64,000 bases of DNA from Ochrobactrum sp. CGA5 (GTDB lineage Bacteria > Pseudomonadota > Alphaproteobacteria > Rhizobiales > Rhizobiaceae), in the NCBI RefSeq assembly GCF_006345815.1, contig NZ_VCIG01000038.1, positions 124,001 through 188,000 of the forward strand, given 5' to 3'. Of this stretch, positions 62,222-64,000 are shown piece after piece. A program made the translations under genes and the position numbers. The notes below the pieces were generated by a model that saw only the letters and a program-made list of their open reading frames with translations, made no database searches and was not told where the DNA came from. How positions within the stretch are numbered: position 1 is the stretch's first letter; every line of letters starts with the position of its first letter.

Positions 62222-62564
62222 AATCCTCAACGTATTGGCGCAGGCGTTGCAGGGCATCATCCCACTGGGCGGAAACGGTCGCGAGATAGGCACGGGCATC
62301 GACCAACGGCGCTGGATGCAGGCGAAACCTGCTCTCGCGTCCGACCTTTTCTCGCTCGACCAGTTTTGCCTCTTCCAGCACCATCAGGTGCTTGGTGACG
62401 GCTTGGCGTGTGATGCTGCCATTTTGCGACAGGGCCACAATCGAGCGGCTTTCACCATCGCTCAAGGTTTCTATGAGCGCCAGCCGGGTCGGATCAGCGA
62501 GCGCTGCGAAAACTGCGGACATATTCGTACCGCTCACCGCTGGGCTATCGTTCATTTTCGACAT
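62220..62564 (-). CDS. ArsR-type HTH regulator
   Basis: A 114-residue winged-helix regulator: FAALADPTRLALIETLSDGE, then NGSITRQAVTKHLMVLEEAKLVEREKVGRESRFRLH. No metal-binding cysteine box of ArsR/SmtB is present, so it is of the group that accompanies SRPBCC proteins and probably senses another signal. It overlaps the SRPBCC gene by 20 bases. Starts at 62564 (MSKMNDSP) or 62555. Palindromes at 63034-63097 upstream of the pair are candidate operators. Confidence 0.88.
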   Translation of the reverse strand: MSKMNDSPAVSGTNMSAVFAALADPTRLALIETLSDGESRSIVALSQNGSITRQAVTKHLMVLEEAKLVEREKVGRESRFRLHPAPLVDARAYLATVSAQWDDALQRLRQYVED

Positions 62565-63012
62565 GTCTCTTGATGTTACCGACCTGTTCTTCCCATCCAC
62601 CGTCGTTCATTCGCAACGCCAGCGGGCGGCGCTCGGCAGGCAGGGCATCGAAACCGCTTTCAATCACCGTCAGCCGCGTTCCGGCCTCGACCGTTTGCAG
62701 TTTGAATTCCACCAGAGTCGGCGGTTCCTCGGAGTAGTCTATGCTTCGGTCAACGGCATAGGGATGCCATGTGAAGGCAAAATAAGTGGGCGCCGTCATT
62801 TCCTTGATGAAGGATTCCCACGGCTCGTGCTCGAAACCGGGATAGGTGATATGGCCGGTCGAACGGGTGCCGACGATGAATGGTCCGTCGATCTTGACCT
62901 GAAACCAGCTTCCAAACTCTTCATGATCGGTGAGGGCGCGCCATACGCGGTCGATGCCCGCATGAATGTCGATGGTCTTCACGATGCGGTCAGTATTGCT
63001 TGAAACGGTCAC
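62545..63012 (-). CDS. SRPBCC (AHSA1-like) domain protein
   Basis: A 155-residue START/AHSA1-like ligand-binding domain: IVKTIDIHAGIDRVWRALTD, FGSWFQVKIDGPFIVGTRSTG in outline, WESFIKEMTAPTYFAFTWHPYA and VESGFDALPAERRPLALRMNDG. GTG at 63012 is preferred because GGAGG lies 9 bases before it, while it directly touches the ATG at 63021, leaving no spacer. Transcribed ahead of, and overlapping, the ArsR gene; usually the regulator comes first. Function unknown. Confidence 0.82.
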   Translation of the reverse strand: MTVSSNTDRIVKTIDIHAGIDRVWRALTDHEEFGSWFQVKIDGPFIVGTRSTGHITYPGFEHEPWESFIKEMTAPTYFAFTWHPYAVDRSIDYSEEPPTLVEFKLQTVEAGTRLTVIESGFDALPAERRPLALRMNDGGWEEQVGNIKRHVENER

Positions 63013-63033
63013 GATATGCATCCTCCGTAATTG

Positions 63034-63097
63034 GCAACTTAATGGTTGCGAATATAGGATGGTTGCAAAAATATGCAACTAAAAAGTTGCATATTTT
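63034..63097. promoter_or_regulatory. Inverted-repeat cluster upstream of the SRPBCC/ArsR genes
   Basis: GCAAC-ttaatg-GTTGC at 63034-63049 and a 13-bp perfect palindrome AAAATATGCAACT-aaaa-AGTTGCATATTTT at 63068-63097 share GCAAC/GTTGC cores. The second also ends at the HxlR gene stop and could terminate it. Likely operators for the adjacent winged-helix regulators. Confidence 0.5.
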
Positions 63098-63797
63098 ACT
63101 CGGGCAGCGGAGCTTTGTCGGGAAGCGGGAACAATGTAACGAACTTCTCCGCCAGGGTGCGGTTGCCTAGAACCTTGAGAACATTGGCTCTTTCCAGGGC
63201 TGATATGGGCTGTCCACCATAGATGGCTGCGGCCAGCATGCGCGGCGAACCTTCGAAATGGAGGTCATATTCCGGTGCTGTGCCGCGCTCGATCAGAATT
63301 CCGTCATCGTCCAGTCGGGCAGTAAAATCCTCTCCATCCAGACGAAGACCGATCACCGCGCGCATACCGAGAGACCTGTCATGGTCCATCATGGTTCGGA
63401 GCGACAGCAGGAAAGAAGCAGTAGAAATCGGTAGATTGGGGTCATGCTTTGGCGAACGTGCGGCCCATCGGCCCAGCGTTTGAAGAATAGGTTCGCTTTC
63501 ATGGCCCCAGTCGGTCAATTCATAGACCTGCACCGATGCGGGAGGAGGAAGTTTCGTCTTGCGGAGAATGCCGGCTTCTTCCAGCCCAGCGAGCCTCTGC
63601 GTGAGGACATTTGCACTGACGCCCGGCAGATCGGCCCGAAGATCGCTGAAGCGTTTGGGGCCGAACATCAGTTCGCGCATCACCAGAAGAGACCAGCGCT
63701 CCCCAATCAAATCAAGGGCATGGGCAGCAGCGCAGGCATCGTCATAACTGCGCTTGGTTACGGATTTCTCTGTGATAGTTATTTTTTCTAACTCCAT
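63096..63797 (-). CDS. HxlR-type regulator with SCP2-like C-terminal domain
   Basis: A 233-residue protein: N-terminal HxlR winged helix (about 12-105; ALDLIGERWSLLVMRELMFG, GPKRFSDLRADLPGVSANVL, TQRLAGLEEAGI) and a C-terminal part (about 115-230) that resembles an SCP2/sterol-carrier fold (FEGSPRMLAAAIYGGQP). HxlR regulators sense aldehydes or oxidants by cysteine, but the only cysteine here is in DDACAAAHA; the ligand is unknown. ATG at 63797; a TTG lies 9 bases upstream. It is divergent from the VOC gene start. Confidence 0.88.
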   Translation of the reverse strand: MELEKITITEKSVTKRSYDDACAAAHALDLIGERWSLLVMRELMFGPKRFSDLRADLPGVSANVLTQRLAGLEEAGILRKTKLPPPASVQVYELTDWGHESEPILQTLGRWAARSPKHDPNLPISTASFLLSLRTMMDHDRSLGMRAVIGLRLDGEDFTARLDDDGILIERGTAPEYDLHFEGSPRMLAAAIYGGQPISALERANVLKVLGNRTLAEKFVTLFPLPDKAPLPE

Positions 63798-63931
63798 GGT
63801 TGCCAATTATAACTTATGTGCCATTATGTACAAGCGAACTTTGAGTTCTTCCGATGCCAATTGCGCGAACATTACGCCGGGAAGGCTTAAGCATTTGGTT
63901 GCATATCGGACCGTCCAACGGAGGAAATTTT

Positions 63932-64000
63932 ATGCCTAAAATGATATTCGTGAACCTGCCGGTGAAGAACGTTGCGCAGTCGACCAGCTTCTATGAAGCC
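63932..64000 (+). CDS. VOC (glyoxalase-like) family protein, 5' part only
   Basis: The first 23 residues, MPKMIFVNLPVKNVAQSTSF and YEA, of a gene running off the right edge; GGAGGAA precedes the ATG at ideal spacing. The N-terminus matches the start of vicinal-oxygen-chelate family proteins (DUF1338/glyoxalase-like fold). Function cannot be judged from a fragment; it is divergent from the HxlR gene, which may regulate it. Confidence 0.75.
   Translation, partial: MPKMIFVNLPVKNVAQSTSFYEA

Noticed and set aside
1-64000. Mobile elements, CRISPR arrays, rRNA genes, defence islands
   Set aside because: None seen; gene order and composition look like core chromosome throughout.

Overview
The window is ordinary chromosome of an alphaproteobacterium of the Brucella/Ochrobactrum group (Hyphomicrobiales). 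Three things point there: an Omp25-type outer-membrane protein, the rhizobial gene orders lptF-lptG-lptD-surA-pdxA-rsmA, uvrC-pgsA-moaD-moaE, purM-purN and aapJQMP, and a divergent ampR-ampC pair whose 390-residue class C beta-lactamase has the length and sequence style of the OCH enzymes. Classical Brucella lack that enzyme, so an Ochrobactrum (Brucella anthropi-like) species is most likely. No insertion sequence, prophage, CRISPR array, rRNA operon or defence island was seen. About 70 genes and two tRNAs fill nearly all of the sequence.

Layout. 1-10.4 kb: a YciI fragment, an isochorismatase-like hydrolase coupled to a GlxA-type regulator, a NUDIX/TIGR02301 pair divergent from an SRAP-domain DNA-protein crosslink protein, cysS, a GFA-family protein, cimA and rarD. 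10.4-20.0 kb: an M23-like envelope protein, then the LPS-transport and outer-membrane assembly cluster on the minus strand (rsmA, pdxA, surA-like, lptD, lptG, lptF). 20.4-31.9 kb: pepA, holC and two small membrane proteins; an ABC-F ATPase, a DinB-family protein, ndk and a YbaY/META protein; then the minus-strand run SDR-uvrC-pgsA-moaD-moaE. 32.3-42 kb: omp25, ampR/ampC, a GST, RNase T2, rlmJ, an EamA permease, a molybdopterin oxidoreductase and a DUF992 protein.

42-50.8 kb: purN/purM divergent from an AI-2E family permease and the DnaA-like regulator hdaA, an epimerase, SH3-domain proteins, several very small proteins, tRNA-Pro(TGG), an NDUFS4-like complex I subunit gene and tRNA-Arg(TCT). 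50.8-64 kb: an RcnB-like protein, a glutamate-receptor-like channel, a long AI-2E protein with an extra C-terminal domain, a cystathionine beta-lyase, a PAP2 phosphatase, the general amino-acid ABC transporter aapJQMP, a GNAT protein, an SRPBCC/ArsR pair, an HxlR-SCP2 regulator and the start of a VOC-family gene.

Functional threads. Envelope biogenesis is prominent: the LptFG/LptD export path, the SurA-like chaperone, Omp25, and the M23 and SH3 proteins. Nucleic-acid maintenance is a second thread: SRAP, UvrC, HolC, HdaA and the methyltransferases RsmA and RlmJ. MoaD/MoaE make the molybdopterin needed by an enzyme such as the 706-residue oxidoreductase. The points most worth a second look are a DNA clamp-binding-like tail on the SRAP protein, three perfect TTAA-N7-TTAA (CtrA-type) boxes that all fall in non-coding DNA, loss of a zinc ligand in the M23 protein, a glutamate-receptor-type channel with a non-potassium filter, and the fused domain on the long AI-2E protein. 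No clearly unprecedented multi-gene system is visible.
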